The notes: a model not told the origin generated them from the letters alone. Positions 1-12,743 are shown, counted from the first letter of the stretch. The stretch is DNA of 64,000 bases from Pogona vitticeps (GCF_051106095.1 NC_135785.1:179668045-179732044); one strand, 5' to 3'. Numbers and translations are program-made.

Positions 1-2580
1 TAGAATTGGCTTTCAAGCAGCTCTTCCTTCTGATTTTCAGCTTTGTTTCAGTGTCTGTTGATGACATTTAGCCCAACATGTCCATAATAAAACAGCAATT
101 TTTGACAAACCCTTATCATTGCTCTTTTGAAGACAAAACAGGTTATTTCAAAACACTGAAATTATTGGACAGATTCAAGAGAGCATTTGTGAAGCAAAGC
201 TAATTACGTAGAGATTTCTGCATCTTTTAGTGATATAGCCAAACCTAAATATTAAGCAGCTAATTTCAGCAAAAAAATTAGTAATAACAACTACATTATA
301 TTTACCAATTATTTTTAGGATTCACTTTGAAAGATAATATTTAGAACATGAATTTATTATAGCTCAATGGACTAGCAATTTTCTTTATATGCCTAAATTA
401 CTTGATGGGCTTCAAATATCCCAGAAGCAATGAGAAACTACTAGAAAGAAGCAGCAGCAGCAGCAAAAAAAAACCTTGACAAAATTATGATTTAAAAAAA
501 TAGTTTTAATCTGTACCCCACAGATGCAATGAAAAGGAGAAGTGGACTGAACCAGAACTAAATCTGAACGGAATTCATTCTAGCTGTACTGTAATATACT
601 AGGCTATCAATTGTTGTCATAATAACACCTGACTGTATATGTTTATTATTGATACATATATAAATTATACAGGTATTTCAAGCAATGATGATTGTTACAT
701 GATTCTTCTTACTAATACTGTATAAGAGATCAGGGCCCCTGCTTCTCTTCTGTGAGAAATAACTATATGTACAGTGAAAAATTCAGAAAGGAAAAAGAAA
801 AAAGTGCATTTAAAATTAATCTTGGGCTTCATTACTAAACAGGAAATATACATCTCAAGAATTCTGCATCTATCACCAAGAAACAAACTTCTGGCCTTTC
901 ATGAGTGGTTTTTTTATTTTTATTTTTTTTGTTTTTTGGCTTTTCAGATTTGTAGTAATCATTCCTGAAAAAAAAAGGAAGGAAGCAATCTGAGGGGATT
1001 TCCATATGGAATTGCTGCCAATCACATACCCTTTTGCCCTCTTTTCAAATCCTGCAATCTCTCTGCTGCCATATTTATGCCATACCTTCGGTATACAGGT
1101 TCAAACGATGCCGTTTTCAGGAACAGCCATCCTTCTGTTAAGCTATAGCAAGAATATTCTCTCTCCTCACTAATTTCTAACAGTTTTTATAAAACCATGA
1201 AAGCATTTTCAAACACACACAGACACAGACAGAAGAAGGTCTTTTACAGCACAATATGACTACAGACAATATGTCTGCAACCCTGTCTACACACACATTC
1301 AATAAAGCAAGAACTGAGAACCAAATCTAAGCCAGCCAATGTAATGCACTCAGTGTAAGCTACATCAGTCTTTGCCTCTGGTTATTGAATCACCAGACCT
1401 GCAAGAGTTTAATCTGGAACACTTGATTTCTCTCATATAAGCAAGAGCTGAAGCTCCATTTTTTATTCTCTTGTATGTCCTTTGACATCACTCCTCTAGC
1501 TTGTCTCAAACAAGCCAAATCCTGCACTTTTTCTCAGATATAAACTTTGTCATCTCCTATAAGCCCTTCTCCTTCTCAAAAAGATGCTGTCAGGGGTAGG
1601 AGAGCAGGCCCGCATGAATACCCCATGATTTGTAAAACAATTCTGCTTTTGTCATTTGCAAAACAGGCATACAATGGGTCTTTTAAGATACAGAGAGGAG
1701 TACATGGAAATAAAACCATTCAAGCAATTGACCAAACCTCCCCCCCAAAATAAATAAAATACACATCATTAAGAAGTGTCCACAGTACCACCTTGTGGAA
1801 TCTTCTTGCAAGAACAACACCTGCTTGTTTCTACTAAAATAAAAAAAAAGTTATTCCACCCCCGCTTCCTGATTTAGTAGAATGAAAATTACCACAGCAT
1901 CAGAAAAGGAAAAGTTGGTTTATTATTTGTCTTCGGAATGAAAACACGACACAGGCCAGCAAGAGAGGTGACTGATTTGGCTTTATTTATTTCCCTCCTT
2001 TAAAAAAAAATACTCTCATGGTCCTGAACAGAGAGGATCAGACTTAAGGATCTACTGCTTCTCCCCTCCAAAAGATCTTTCAAGCGCAAGGGAATCCACC
2101 CAACCAATGCCTGTAAATCTCCAGTAATCAGGCCACAAGCTAGGTACAAAAATTATGGTGAAGGATAAGAAATCCAGGTCTTTTCAACATACTATCCATA
2201 TTGAGCTGATAACCAACAGCCTGAAGTGGATAAGGGTTACATCTCAGGCTTCTTGTCTTCTGGCTCAACTTAACCCTGAGGCAATAGCCTATCTAACAGG
2301 ACCACTAACTGTTGCTGCAGAGGGAACTGGTGGGGAGTGGGGAGTTACTGGCTCCACTTCACCACACTCCTGGGTTACAGTTGCTGTCGAGGCAGCCCTG
2401 ATCACCTGGCAAAAGGGGGCTGGGGGTCGAAAGAAGCAACTGGAAAAGGCAACTGAGCTCAACCACCATCACCACCATTTGGTCACAAAGTGGAGGCATT
2501 GAAAGAACAGCCAAAGGAGGTTCCGGATTGCTTGCCAGCTGACAAGGGAAGCTCAGAGAGTTTAATCCGAGAAGCTGGAC
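1..2580. other. AT-rich sequence without recognisable gene
   Basis: No exon-like frame, RNA gene or classifiable transposon was recognised here. Open frames are short and overlap on both strands. There are short A-runs and a few CA dinucleotides. GC content rises near the right edge, where the CpG island begins. Confidence 0.5.
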
Positions 2581-3219
2581 CTGGGAAGGGGGAGGGAGTC
2601 GCTGCTGCCGAAAACCCTTGGAGTGCCTGCCAAGGAGGAGCAAGCCTGTGGAGGAGACCTGTCTGCATCAAGAACTTCCAAGCGTCTGCAGTGGTGTGAT
2701 GGGGGAGAGGGAGGGAGATCTGCCTTCGCCCTCTCCCCCCCCCCCGCCCCACTTCAATGCACCCATGGCTCTTCTTTCCTTGAAATTTCACACGTGTGTG
2801 TGTGAGAGAGAAAGAGAGCTCCCCCCACCCCACCCTAGGCTGGTAAAGAGGGGGCGAGGAGAGGCGGAAGAGGAGAAGGCGGCGGCGGCAGCTCAGCAAG
2901 CAGAAAGACGTGGGAGAGAGGAGCCGAACAAGTTAGGCACAGAGCTTGTGACCCCCTTCATGGGTGGCTGCGGAAGGGACAGATCATCATTCACGACGCC
3001 CTGCAGAGTAAAAGGGGGGGGGGGTGTTCTAGGAAAATGAAGGCAGCTGCAGTGCAGAGACGGAGGGCGAGGAAGAAGGGATCCATGGCAAGCCCTGGAT
3101 GCTGGGATGCTGCGAGGGGGCCAGAAACGATCCGTTCTCGCTTTCCTAACTTTCCACTGGGAAGCCAAATGTTGGCAGCTTTGGTAAGCCACCCGAGGCA
3201 GCAGAGGGGTCTATCTTCC

Positions 3220-3388
<169 letters not shown>

Positions 3389-3713
3389 ACGTACACAGGC
3401 GTAGAGGTTTCTCTGATCAGCCCCATCTCCCCTGCCAAAGGGCAGGATCCGGCTGCCTTCCCTGGCCAGCAGAGTCCGGCCTCGATCGCCTTACCCGCCA
3501 CTCGCCCACCCCACTTTTCCCCCCTTGGATGCCGTTTGGTCCCCCAGAGCAAAGGAGGATAAACAAGAGCGGCTCCCATCCAAACCCGCCCGCCTCTCAA
3601 AACACTCCCGCACGTTAACCCGGCGATGATGAATTTGATTGAACGCCCAACAACAGGCAGCCTCCGGAAAGAAGCCAGGGAAGAAAAGCGTCGTGCTTCC
3701 AGAGAGCTCCCAC

Positions 3714-3715
3714 AA

Positions 3716-3766
<51 letters not shown>

Positions 3767-3767
3767 C
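3714..3767. repeat. (TAAA)n microsatellite
   Basis: About thirteen tandem TAAA units embedded in GC-rich DNA. Confidence 0.9.
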
Positions 3768-4515
3768 CCTCCACTCGATCCTTACAATTCCTTTCCAGGG
3801 GAAAAGGAAGGGGGGACAGGCGCCTCGAACCTGCCTGCGCCGCGATCTTGCCAACCCTTTCTCCACGTCGCCCCCAAATTCCCAAAATCGCAGCCCACGA
3901 GGTCGTGCCCTCTCGCCCAAATTCGGATCCGCCGGATTTGCGGGCAACGATGGCAACGCTCCCTCGCTCTTTCTCCCCCCCCCCCGCCAAACTACTGCAG
4001 AGATTTCAGAGCCCCCCCCCCCGGGCCTCCGTCCCTCCAAACAACTCCAGGGTCTCTCTCTCTCTCTCTCCCTCCCTCCATCCACCACACTCTTCTGTTT
4101 ATTTGTCCGTCAGGCAAAAGAGCTACTTTGTAAACATCTCACACAGAGCCCCGGAGTTGTTCGAAATAGCTGACTGCAGCGAAGTCTCCACCACTACCCC
4201 CACACCCGCCCCCCTCCCCAAAAAAAAAGCCACCCCTCAATCCATTTCCAGCACTGGTCCAAAGAGAGAGGGAAGGAGAGACCTGCCTCTGTGCGTCTCT
4301 ATGCACATCTATTGATGGGAAGGGAAATAGTCTGTAATGTTGCGCGGCGTGGGGGGGGGGGGAGGAAGAGAAGCGATCTCTTCTTCCTCCTCCTCCCTCT
4401 CCCCCCCCCCCGGCGCAGGGATGACTGCAGCAAAGCAGTTCCTCTCCGGAGTACCAGCTCCAACCCCGCGGGGTGGGGGCTGGGGGACGAGAGAAGGAAA
4501 GACTTCTCGATCCTT

Positions 4516-4526
4516 ACCTACCTTTG
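4516..4526 (-). other. Candidate 5' splice donor, minus strand
   Basis: On the minus strand AAAG|GTAGGTAAGG gives a donor with its exon end at 4522. Together with the plus-strand donor at 5551 it allows divergent transcription from the 4.6-5.3 kb core of the CpG island. Confidence 0.35.
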
Positions 4527-5241
4527 CTGGGCAAGCCGCAGCTTGGGGACAGGCTGGGCTTCTTTCCAGCCGATGTCTTCCCGTCGAAATGTAGGAGGAG
4601 AAGGGGCGGCAGGGGCGGCGGGGGTGAGGGCCCCCCCCAGAAAAAAAACCACGATCACACAGCAAGGTCTCCCAGAATCCAGCGCCTCGCCTTCTTGTCG
4701 GGCGAAATCCAGCACGATTCTTCTTTTAATGTTCGGTTCGGCTCCCGGTCCAAAGGAATGCAACAGCTCCCCCCCCTCCAAAAAAAATAATAGTAATAAA
4801 AAAAATCACACACTGACCCAGCAGCCAGGAATGGAGGAGGAAAAGGGGAGGGGGGCCCTGTCGGGCAAGCGCCCCAAACCACCAACAACCAAAACAAACC
4901 GAAATGACGAGGGGGGGGGAAGAAAGGGTGAGAGAAAACACCCCACCCCGGCAGCCACCCTCGGTGGGGATCGAACCCGGCGCCTTGCGGTGATCAATGA
5001 CCTACATTCAAGAGGAGAAAAACCGCGACGACCAGGGGAAGAAGCCGGAGAGTTGGCGATCGAGCGAGGGGGGGTGGGGGGGGAGAAAAAGCTCGGATTT
5101 GCCTATTGCGGGGTGACAGCGACGGCGAGCGCGGGCAGGCAGGCGGGCGGGCGGACGACTGATCGGCAAGCCGGGGCGAGCTTGAAGAGGCAGCGGCGTC
5201 CGGGCTCTACCAGGCTCTCTCGCTCTCGCTCTCCGCCTGCT

Positions 5242-5283
5242 ATTGGACCAAACGGAATGGAATTTACAAAGCCGGCAGCCAAT
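5242..5283. promoter_or_regulatory. Inverted pair of CCAAT boxes
   Basis: ATTGG at 5242-5246 (CCAAT on the minus strand) and CCAAT at 5279-5283 lie about 37 bp apart in a CpG-dense context. This arrangement is typical of NF-Y bound and often bidirectional promoters. Activity is inferred, not shown. Confidence 0.5.
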
Positions 5284-5546
5284 AGATCTCCGCAGCCGGT
5301 CCCATCGCTACGGGAGCCGCGTCTCCGCCGCCGCCGCCGCCGCCGAGCCGAGCGAAGGAGCCGCGCAGCCGAGGGCCAACCCGCGGGAAGCGGGCGATCC
5401 CGGGTGGCTGGGCGCGGGGGGGGGGGCGGGAACAGGTGGTGGGCGCGGGACACCGGCAGGGATGCGAGAGGCGGCAGCGCAGGAAAGACGGGGGCGCGCG
5501 CGCGCGCCAGCCGCCTCCCCCGCCTTCCTCCGCCCCTCGCCACAAC

Positions 5547-5557
5547 CTCGGGTAAGT
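5547..5557 (+). other. Candidate 5' splice donor, plus strand
   Basis: CTCGG|GTAAGT is a near-perfect donor, with the exon ending at 5551. It lies about 270 bp downstream of the CCAAT pair, so it could close a non-coding or short coding first exon transcribed rightward. A second, weaker plus-strand donor (TTG|GTAAGC) ends an exon at 3183. Confidence 0.45.
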
Positions 5558-5618
5558 CCCTGCCTCTTTCGGATCTAGCGCCTCTCGTCCTCGACACACG
5601 CACACGCACACGCGCGCA

Positions 5619-5644
5619 CAGAGAGAGAGAGAGAGAGAGAGAGA
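5619..5644. repeat. (GA)n microsatellite
   Basis: A short pure GA run just downstream of the candidate donor, preceded by CA/CG-rich repeats. Confidence 0.85.
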
Positions 5645-5798
5645 ATTAAACCTTGCCCGCCCGCGGCTCTTTCGACAAGCGCCTTTCCCATCGCATCCCG
5701 GTGTAGCTGTCAGGGATTCACAAACTTAGCCCCACGGAGTAACTTTTTTTCTGTCAGCTTTCTGGAATTTATATATAAAGTCGGCCATATGTAAAGTA

Positions 5799-5915
5799 CA
5801 CACACACACACCATTTCTCTCTTTGTGTCACTCACTCACTCATTCACTCTCTCACTCACTCACACACACACAGACACTCCATTTCTCTCACTCACTCACT
5901 CACTCACTCACTCAT
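5799..5915. repeat. (CA)n / (CTCA)n compound microsatellite
   Basis: Two blocks of CTCA/CACA tandem units at the right flank of the CpG island. Confidence 0.85.
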
Positions 5916-5989
5916 AGACACACACCCCTTATATGACTGAGACGGACTATCAGAAAGACAAACAAGTGGGCCGGTCTTATCAAGCCTGA

Positions 5990-6165
5990 ACAATAATGCT
6001 GGGAAAGGTGAAAGGTGGCAAGAAAAGAGGAAGACCAAATACGAAGTGGACTAACTCTCTAAAGGAAGCCACAGGCTTGAGTTTACAAGAGCTGAGCAGA
6101 GCATTTGAAGACAGGACATGCTGGAGAGTGCTCATTCATAGGGTCACCATGAGTCGGAGAAGAAT
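5990..6165 (+). mobile_element. 3' end fragment of an RTE-type LINE related to Bov-B
   Basis: The frame from 5996 reads GKVKGGKKRGRP, then TKWTNSLKEATGLSLQEL and AFEDRTCWRVLIHRVT. These align by eye with the C-terminus of the Bov-B copy at 15.05-15.2 kb (GKCEGKRRRGRP, EDRRAWRALVHGVT). The DNA also ends in the family-like gagtcgg motif. It is diverged and strongly 5' truncated, so it is an older or different RTE family. No target duplication was identified. Confidence 0.6.
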
Positions 6166-6179
6166 CATCATAATGTGTG

Positions 6180-8575
6180 TGTGGGGGGGGGAGTTATTCA
6201 TATGACCATTGATTAGAATCCACTACTCTACCCCATACTTTTCTCATGCAGAAAAATATCCTGATTCCATGTGCGCTTTTAAGGGGGGGAGAAGCCCTAT
6301 ACTGTACTAATTAATTCCCCTTATTTAACACTTCGGCTGGTAATGGGTTACAAGTGTAGTTGTTGTTACTGTTATACTTCATACAGTTATACTGTTATAT
6401 ACTTATACTGTACTGCTTCCGCGACTAAGGTGGCTAAACAGGGCCCTTAGTCTTCCCCAGTTTATCAAGCAGCCGTCTGATATTGTTCTGAATAGATGGG
6501 TTTTACTGTAGGTGAGTCCTTTAGTCCTGGATGTCTGGAAACTCTTCTGTTTTTTCCCCTCCAACCCCTCCAACACCAACTCTTCTTGGAACAGGATGGG
6601 AGCTAACAAGAGGAAGGCAGAAACTGGTTGTGCAGTTTGCTGTGAGGTTCATGGCCCCTCAAGGTACGTCAGGTTGCTTGAGAGGTTTGCCGCTCGCGTG
6701 GTTGCTCATCTTGTTTGCTTACAAAAATACCACCTGAGTGAAAGGCTTTGGATGTTCTTTCCCTTGTGTGGGAGCAAAAGCAGCTGTAGCTGGCATCACC
6801 TTCCATGTGGCTAAGAGCACATCACATTGCACTTGGCAGTGCCAAGGAAAACAAGGTCATTATGAGTCTCACATAAAGACATTCTACTTCCTTTCTAGGC
6901 CCCCAGTGCACAGGATGTTGATGACCCTCTGTGAGGATTTTTTTTTAAAGGTGCAACTGATTCAGTACACAGACCATCTTGATACATTGCCCATGGGGGA
7001 AGAACAGATCATGTCCCATATTTCTGAAGTTATGATACAAATTGTACCCACATGCTCTTCCTCTCAGAAAGTGGGCATACAGTATGTATATATGTCATAG
7101 AGTGTGCTTCCTTCCATGATATCCTGCTTGTAGACTTATAGTAAGGATCTTGGTTGGCTGCTGTGGGAATGCAAGGCCAAAGGGACCTTTCATCTAATCA
7201 GTCGGGAAACAAGAGGAGAGCCACTTCCATGATCGAGAAGATCTGAAGTTCTGTCCCCAATGTCTGCCGCTAAGGGTAGAAAAGAAGTCCTAGAGAGGGC
7301 TTCCATACAGCATTGAGAGGACTGGGTTAGATGTTTTGACTCAGTGGCCAAAATCCTCTTGTATGGCTACACAAATGGCGTAACTTTGGGAGGCAAACTG
7401 CCACAGGTTTCGAAATCAACATAAACATCATCAGTTGCACACTGAGCCATACAGTTCAAATCCATGGTGATGTATTTTTTTTATTTGGGCCAATTTGTCT
7501 CCAAAATTTATGCCATGTGTGTATGCCAGCATAACTAGGCAAGAGAATTTTGGCCAACATAAAGCAGAGTCTGCTGTTCCCGTGTCAGGCAGAAGGTGAA
7601 GACTTGGTTGGATTGATATTTGTAGAAAATCCCATGAACTCAGGGCCGGTCAGAGGGAATATTACTGGGCTAGAAAAACAAATAGTGTGGGTTGGTCATA
7701 AAGCTGCCTAAATGCTCAACAAAGTTACTTTTTAAAATCCTACCGTAGCTTCCAGAGTCCCTTGCCTAGTTCAAAATATAACTTTCCAAACTCTAGCCTG
7801 TGTTATATATTCTTCTTCATTTAAGTACATTTATACCTTACCTTTTCAGAAAATGCTTCAAGGAGGGTAATAAAAGATTTAATTGTAATGTCTCATTACA
7901 AATAAACTTGCACAACATTACACAGAATAAAACAGTAGTAAAAAATAACCAGTGGCACAACATGGGGTCGTAGGCAGAATAAAAATACAGCAGCAATTTC
8001 TTTCCGAGTAAAGGCTGGGCCTACCTGCCACTCTGCCAAGGTAGGTCTGGGACTGCCCATCAATTTGGACAACTCACTGGGAACTGAAAAGAAATAAGCA
8101 GAATAAATATCAGAAAACAATATATTTTCCCTCTTTCATACAGTCTTCTGTAGTTTTTGGTGCTGGAATACATGACCATCTGTCTGGGTCGTAAAACATT
8201 AAAAAGGAAAGGGCAGCCCTCCAAGATACAGAACAGCAATTAGTGGTGGAAATAGTTCAATGGCACGGTGTTTTCCTCTACATAATACTTCTTCCACCAA
8301 CTTCAGATGACGATGCAGTTGAGGGAGAGCTGACTCTTGTTTTATTTGGACCAAGCCACTCCTCATGGTCCCTTTGTGCCCCAAATTCTGTTCTATGACC
8401 GTTACTAGAAGCTCAACACATAATGAAACTAAGAAGGAATGCTATTTTATGTTTGTTTAACATCTCCTATTTTGTTTGTCGGCTTCTTTGTTTGGTTTGG
8501 CATGGTTTATTAGCATAATTATGATTTCTGTCAATACCTGGTTTATGTGAGAAACATGTTTGGTCTGCCTTGGTT
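6180..8575. other. No gene or classified repeat seen
   Basis: Mixed single-copy-looking sequence. Open frames of up to 120 codons have no recognised homology, and their composition matches neighbouring non-coding DNA. Confidence 0.4.
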
Positions 8576-8579
8576 GCAA

Positions 8580-8850
8580 TTTTTAAAGTAGCCATGTTAG
8601 TCTGTCTTGGCATGCTAGTGAAGATAAGAAAGAAAAAAACAAAAAGGAAAAGCAAAATACTACAACACTTCAACAATGAAATTCTAAAGACTTCAAAGAC
8701 TAATGAAAGATTTATTTCAATGTGAATGCTCGTGGATCAAAATCCACTGTCTGTTTAAAGAAAAGGATTTTGATCCCTGAAAGCACACACTGAAATAAAT
8801 CTGTTAGTCTTTAAAGTGCTACATTATTTTGCCTTTTTAGTTTAATTTTC
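8580..8850. repeat. Head-to-head inverted dispersed repeat, Penelope-like end suspected
   Basis: The minus-strand arm (about 8580-8750) and plus-strand arm (about 8755-8850) share GGATTTTGATCC followed by ACTGAAATAAATCT-like and TTAGTCTTTAAAGT-like blocks, read outward from a short centre. The left arm keeps a perfect GTGGAT/ATCCAC hairpin (8732-8747), and the right arm keeps TGAAAGC after the stem. These blocks look like stem II and the GAAA box of a hammerhead ribozyme, as found in Penelope-like retroelement ends. The family name is inferred. Confidence 0.45.
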
Positions 8851-10505
8851 CTTTTCTTTCCATGCTTTATTTTTGCCAGGATGGTTCACCCTCGGATTAC
8901 AAACATTGTCCAGTTATTATTTATTGCAGACAATTAATTATCCAACAGCATGACTGTTGTGAATTACAGTTGGCAGTTCTCAGGGGCTTAAGAAATTCTT
9001 GTGTCTCTAAAACCTGGGCACCCCTTGCCAACCATCCACAGTTGATGCCAGCATGTGTGTGTTTGTACGATGCTCACAATGGCACAACAGTCCCAAATGC
9101 ACATGTCTGTCAACATCATGTTGCATTCCGTGTCCGGCCCTCCTGGGTTTTTGTTGTGTAGATGTTCAACACTTCCTACCTTTTAGACCAAAGCATGGAA
9201 TGGTCCACCAGTATCATGACTCATGAGCCTTCTTGTTTCCCAAGGCCTGGCAGCAGCAGTGAAAGAACTCTCTGGTCCTTTCTGCTCTGCTGCTACGACA
9301 TCACAAGGGCTCCATCCTTTGGGTACAGGTTTTGGCCCTGAAATCTTAGAGGAAGGGATGCTGTTGACCTGGCAAATCTGTTGGGTATGAAATTGAATTT
9401 GATATACTGTATGTCTTGGGATCAAATAATAATAATAAACGAGCCTTGCAGAAGCAAACTAGAACGTAAGAAACAGCAAATCGGAGATGGAATACAAGCA
9501 TCCCAAATATATTTGACATCAATACTGAGATGCCAATACCCACTTAACTTTGATGGTGGTTCTTGAATTCAAGAGTCTTTGTTCTTTTTGCCAACAGGAC
9601 CATATAGTCAGGCTTGTAAGAGCTGCAGGAAAAAGAGAAAGTCTGGATCTGAAACTTTCCCCATCAGGCACACCCACTGATAGTAAAAATGTCACCTGCT
9701 GAGTTTTTGCTTGTTAGGCACCACCACTTAGAAGATGCTACATGCAATGATGTTATCTATAACATGCTTTTTTTTTAACTTATGAAAGGCATAGTAACAT
9801 TAATATTCTCTTTTTTAAAAGAATATTATAGCAATAACAGCTAAAGAAATATAACAGCCAGTTAATAATAATGTATCAACTGATGGGTTTGGATTCAAAA
9901 CAGCTAACTGAGACAAACTTGTGACTCTCTGAAATGCTGAAATATTTGGTCCTCCTTCTCCTCCCCCCCCTGCTTTATTTGCCCTTTTGATGTTGCCAGA
10001 CTAACTTGGCTACTTGTTTCAGAGCAACTAGCAACTTTGTCACTTTTTGTATGTAAGAAGCAATCTTTTTCTGACAACTGCTAAATTTATTGCTTTGGGA
10101 AGGTAATTTTGAAGATATTGTGAGATTTGGGGCTATTTTTGTATTGTCTTTTCTTTTTTATGTTAGTACCATGTTAATGAGTCACTGTTTAAATAAAAAT
10201 CAATAAGCCAAATGCACCTGACATCTGCATTACTGTTTTCCAGAGAATTCTTCAACGTGCTGCCAATTACAGGTGATTTCAGGGCACACATGACTTGTTT
10301 ACAATGCAATGAAGTTATATGCACTCAGAAATCAGCAAAGGAAGCCTTTAATCACCATCAGTGTGCACAGAAAAGCTGTGTGACAGGATTTCAGTCATTG
10401 TGACTATAAATGTACTTTCCTATATATTTTGGTGCGTTATATCCATTCACCACACTGTTATATCGCTCTGCAAATATATGTCCTAACATCCTTTAAAAAT
10501 ATTTC
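8851..10505. other. No gene or classified repeat seen
   Basis: AT-rich, with short open frames only. No exon, RNA gene or terminal-repeat element was recognised. Confidence 0.4.
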
Positions 10506-10506
10506 A

Positions 10507-10552
10507 TAGAATTCCAGCACTGAGTACAATTAGAAGAGACCTCAAGTGTATA
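10507..10552 (-). mobile_element. Possible short CR1 3' fragment
   Basis: It contains catagaatt and a diverged form of the agttggaagggacct block of CR1 ends read on the minus strand. It abuts the mariner element. It is too short and diverged to be certain. Confidence 0.3.
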
Positions 10553-10639
10553 TTTATTATTTCTGTTACGATATACGAGGGGGTGCTGATATTGAGCCTT
10601 TCCCAGAAAAAATTGAGCTAGCAATCTCTAACTGCCACA

Positions 10640-12182
10640 CTATTCTACAAATTTCCCCAGGAAGTCAGTGCACTTGCGACATCTGTACTGCAGCTTCTGA
10701 AGTCCCTGCAAATAAAATTCTTCTGACTGCTGGTGTAACCACTCATTTGCAGCATTAGTTGCCTCCAGAACACTCCCAAATCAAAACACTCCTTGTAACG
10801 TGGCTGAGCCACTCTGAGGTCACCTCCTACTCAGGCCTCTCAGAATGCCCACCACGCCACTACACACTCTTGCTGCCACCAACCTTTCCTTTAAATCAAA
10901 AGGACAAGTGTTTCTTCAAACAAAATAAAGTGTTTATTGATTTGTACAAAATAAAAGGAGTAAATCACTGGTATAGAATCAAGTTGTCAATCACTGTTAC
11001 TAGAACACTAACTCACACAGACTTTCCCTCACTGACACTCAGGCACGCAGGCCTCTTTCTCCCACACACTAGATCTCTCCAGATCTCACTCTCTAACTCT
11101 ATCAAAACTCCCTCACACACACCTTCACCCCCCTTTTTATACCAGCTCCTCCACTTCAGTTCCACCCTCTGTCACACCATTGGCTGATGATTCACTGCCC
11201 AGCTGTGACGGACAGGTGAGGTCATGGCTACCCGTTACACTCCTTTAGGTGTTTTTTGAGTTTGGGGAACAGGTAATAGTCAGAAGGAGCCAGGTCAGGA
11301 GAACAGGGTGGATGGGGCATCACTTGAAAGCGTAAGGAGGTCAGTCTTGTCATTGTTTCATCTGCAGTGTGTGACAAGGTGTTGTCATGCAACAGGATGA
11401 CACCTTTGGAGAGTTTCCTCGATGGTTTTTCTTGATGTTTTGCCTCAACTTCGTCAATAAAGCACAGTAATATTTTGCACTGATGGCTGAATCCTGTTGG
11501 AGGTAGTCCACCAGCAGGACTCCCTTCTTATAAAAAAAAAAACCACACAAAGAAAAACACAAAAAACCTGTTGCCATTTGCTTCTGCACCAACCTTTGCA
11601 CTCAGAACTTCTTTGGCCTGGGGAACCACTGTGCCTCCACTCCTTAGACAGTTCCTTTGTCTCCGGATCATAACAGTAGATCCATGTCTCATCACCAATT
11701 AGCAATTTGCCCAGGAAATCTGACTCATTTCTTGCAAAATGTTCCAAAACAGCGACCAATGACTCCGCACGTTTCCTCTTTTCTTCGGTTATCAAAGTTT
11801 TGGGGATCCTCTTTGCTGCTAGCTTTCTCATTTCCAAGTCATTGTGGATAATAGCACCAACTCTCTCATGTGAAATTCTCAGATATATAGCAATACTTTT
11901 GGCTGATATTCGGCGGTCCTCCATTATGTCATGGATGGCTTTCACATTTGCAGGCACAGAGACAGAAATAGGCCTTCCACTGGGTTTCTCACTTTCAACA
12001 CCAAAATGGCCAGTTTAAAAATTGACAATCCAAGGTTTAACTGTTGCATATGAAGGGCCACTGTCACCCATAGTTTGTGACATTTCATCATGGATCTGCT
12101 TTCCACCTGTCCCTTGGAGAAACAGGAACTTAATTATGGTCCTAAGCTCTTCCACACTGGACTTTTCTGGAGGTGCCGCCAT
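10640..12182 (-). pseudogene. Mariner transposase, inactivated
   Basis: The start is ATG at 12180-12182 (MAAPPEKSSVEELRTIIKFL) and the stop is TAG at 10640-10642. The N-terminal helix-turn-helix region continues as VPANVKAIHDIMEDRRISAK. The catalytic domain shows D1 in GDETWIYCYDPETKE, D2 in LLHDNTLSHTADET and D3 in PDLAPSDYYLF. D2 to D3 has 34 intervening residues, giving the mariner DD34D triad. The C-terminus reads QQSEEFYLQGLQKLQYRC. Damage: an in-frame TAA at 12015-12017 after WIVNF, a frame change around 11.6 kb after EWRHSGSP, and the solo LTR inserted after the KKHLKE codons. All catalytic aspartates remain. The enzyme would cut and paste TA-flanked elements. No function is expected now. 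Confidence 0.9.
10794..11239 (-). mobile_element. Solo LTR (LTR retrotransposon or ERV fossil)
   Basis: The element begins TGTAACG and ends CGTTACA and is flanked by an identical 5-bp duplication, CTCCT (10789-10793 and 11240-11244). Read on the minus strand it has LTR order: a CCAAT motif (agccaatgg), a TATA box (gtataaaaagg), then AATAAA near 10.93 kb, and U5. No internal region is present, which is consistent with LTR-LTR recombination. It sits inside the mariner transposase, so it is younger than that element. The exact family (ERV versus Gypsy) cannot be told from the LTR alone. Confidence 0.85.
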
Positions 12183-12251
12183 GTTCACTTTGGACTGGAA
12201 AATGAAAATTAAGTTAAAATCATAGGTAGTTGATTTTTGCATGGTTGAATA

Positions 12252-12743
12252 CAGTGGTGCCCCGCATAGTGACGTTAATCCGTTCCAGATTAATCATCGC
12301 TATCCAGAAACATCGCAATGCGGGTGGGAAAACCCCAAAGAAACACATTAAACTTCGTTTTATTTTATTTTATTTTATTTTATTTTATTTATTTGATTTT
12401 TACCCCGCCCCTCTAGACCATGCGTTCCTATGGGGCGAAAACTCACCATTATGCGAAGATCCTCCATAGCGCCGCCATTTTCGCCACCTCGGTAAGTGAG
12501 GAAATCATGCGAAAATGGTTGCGGTGGCCATTTTGGGCACCCGGTGGCCATTTTGGAACCGCCAATCAGCTGTTTTAGAAACATCACAATACGAAGATCG
12601 GTAAGCGAAACGCTTACCAATCATCGCAATGCGATGTTTTGCCCATTAAAACATCACAATGCGATCACATTAGCGATCTCAAAAAATAGATCGCTATGCG
12701 GATTCGTCATTAAAAGGTGCACTCGTTATGCGAGGCACCGCTG
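12252..12743. mobile_element. Tigger/pogo-type MITE, family A, nested in mariner
   Basis: CAGTGGTGCCCCGCATAG at the left end is mirrored by ATGCGAGGCACCGCTG at the right end. TA lies on both sides (12250-12251, 12744-12745). The interior alternates direct and inverted versions of a short CATCGC(A/T)ATGCGAT-like motif, with CGGTGGCCATTTTGG blocks. It is non-coding and homologous to the element at 23860. It sits upstream of the mariner transposase start and carries its own small insertion. Confidence 0.88.
12358..12419 (-). mobile_element. Short LINE/SINE 3' tail inserted in the MITE
   Basis: A (TTTTA)n run followed by gatttttaccccgcccctct is the reverse of the common squamate L2/CR1-like 3' end seen at 42.86-42.95 kb (ggggcggtatataa plus AATAAA repeats). 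The related MITE at 23860 lacks it at this place. It is a third level of nesting. Confidence 0.6.

Noticed and set aside
4955-5035. tRNA-like box B (ggttcgatcc on the minus strand) in the CpG island
   Set aside because: The surrounding sequence does not fold into a cloverleaf by eye and no box A or acceptor stem was found.
4291-5649. 452-codon plus-strand open frame across the CpG island
   Set aside because: Composition is Arg/Gly/Pro/Ser low-complexity with poly-G derived runs. Overlapping long frames exist on the other strand. GC-rich DNA lacks stop codons, and no domain is recognisable.
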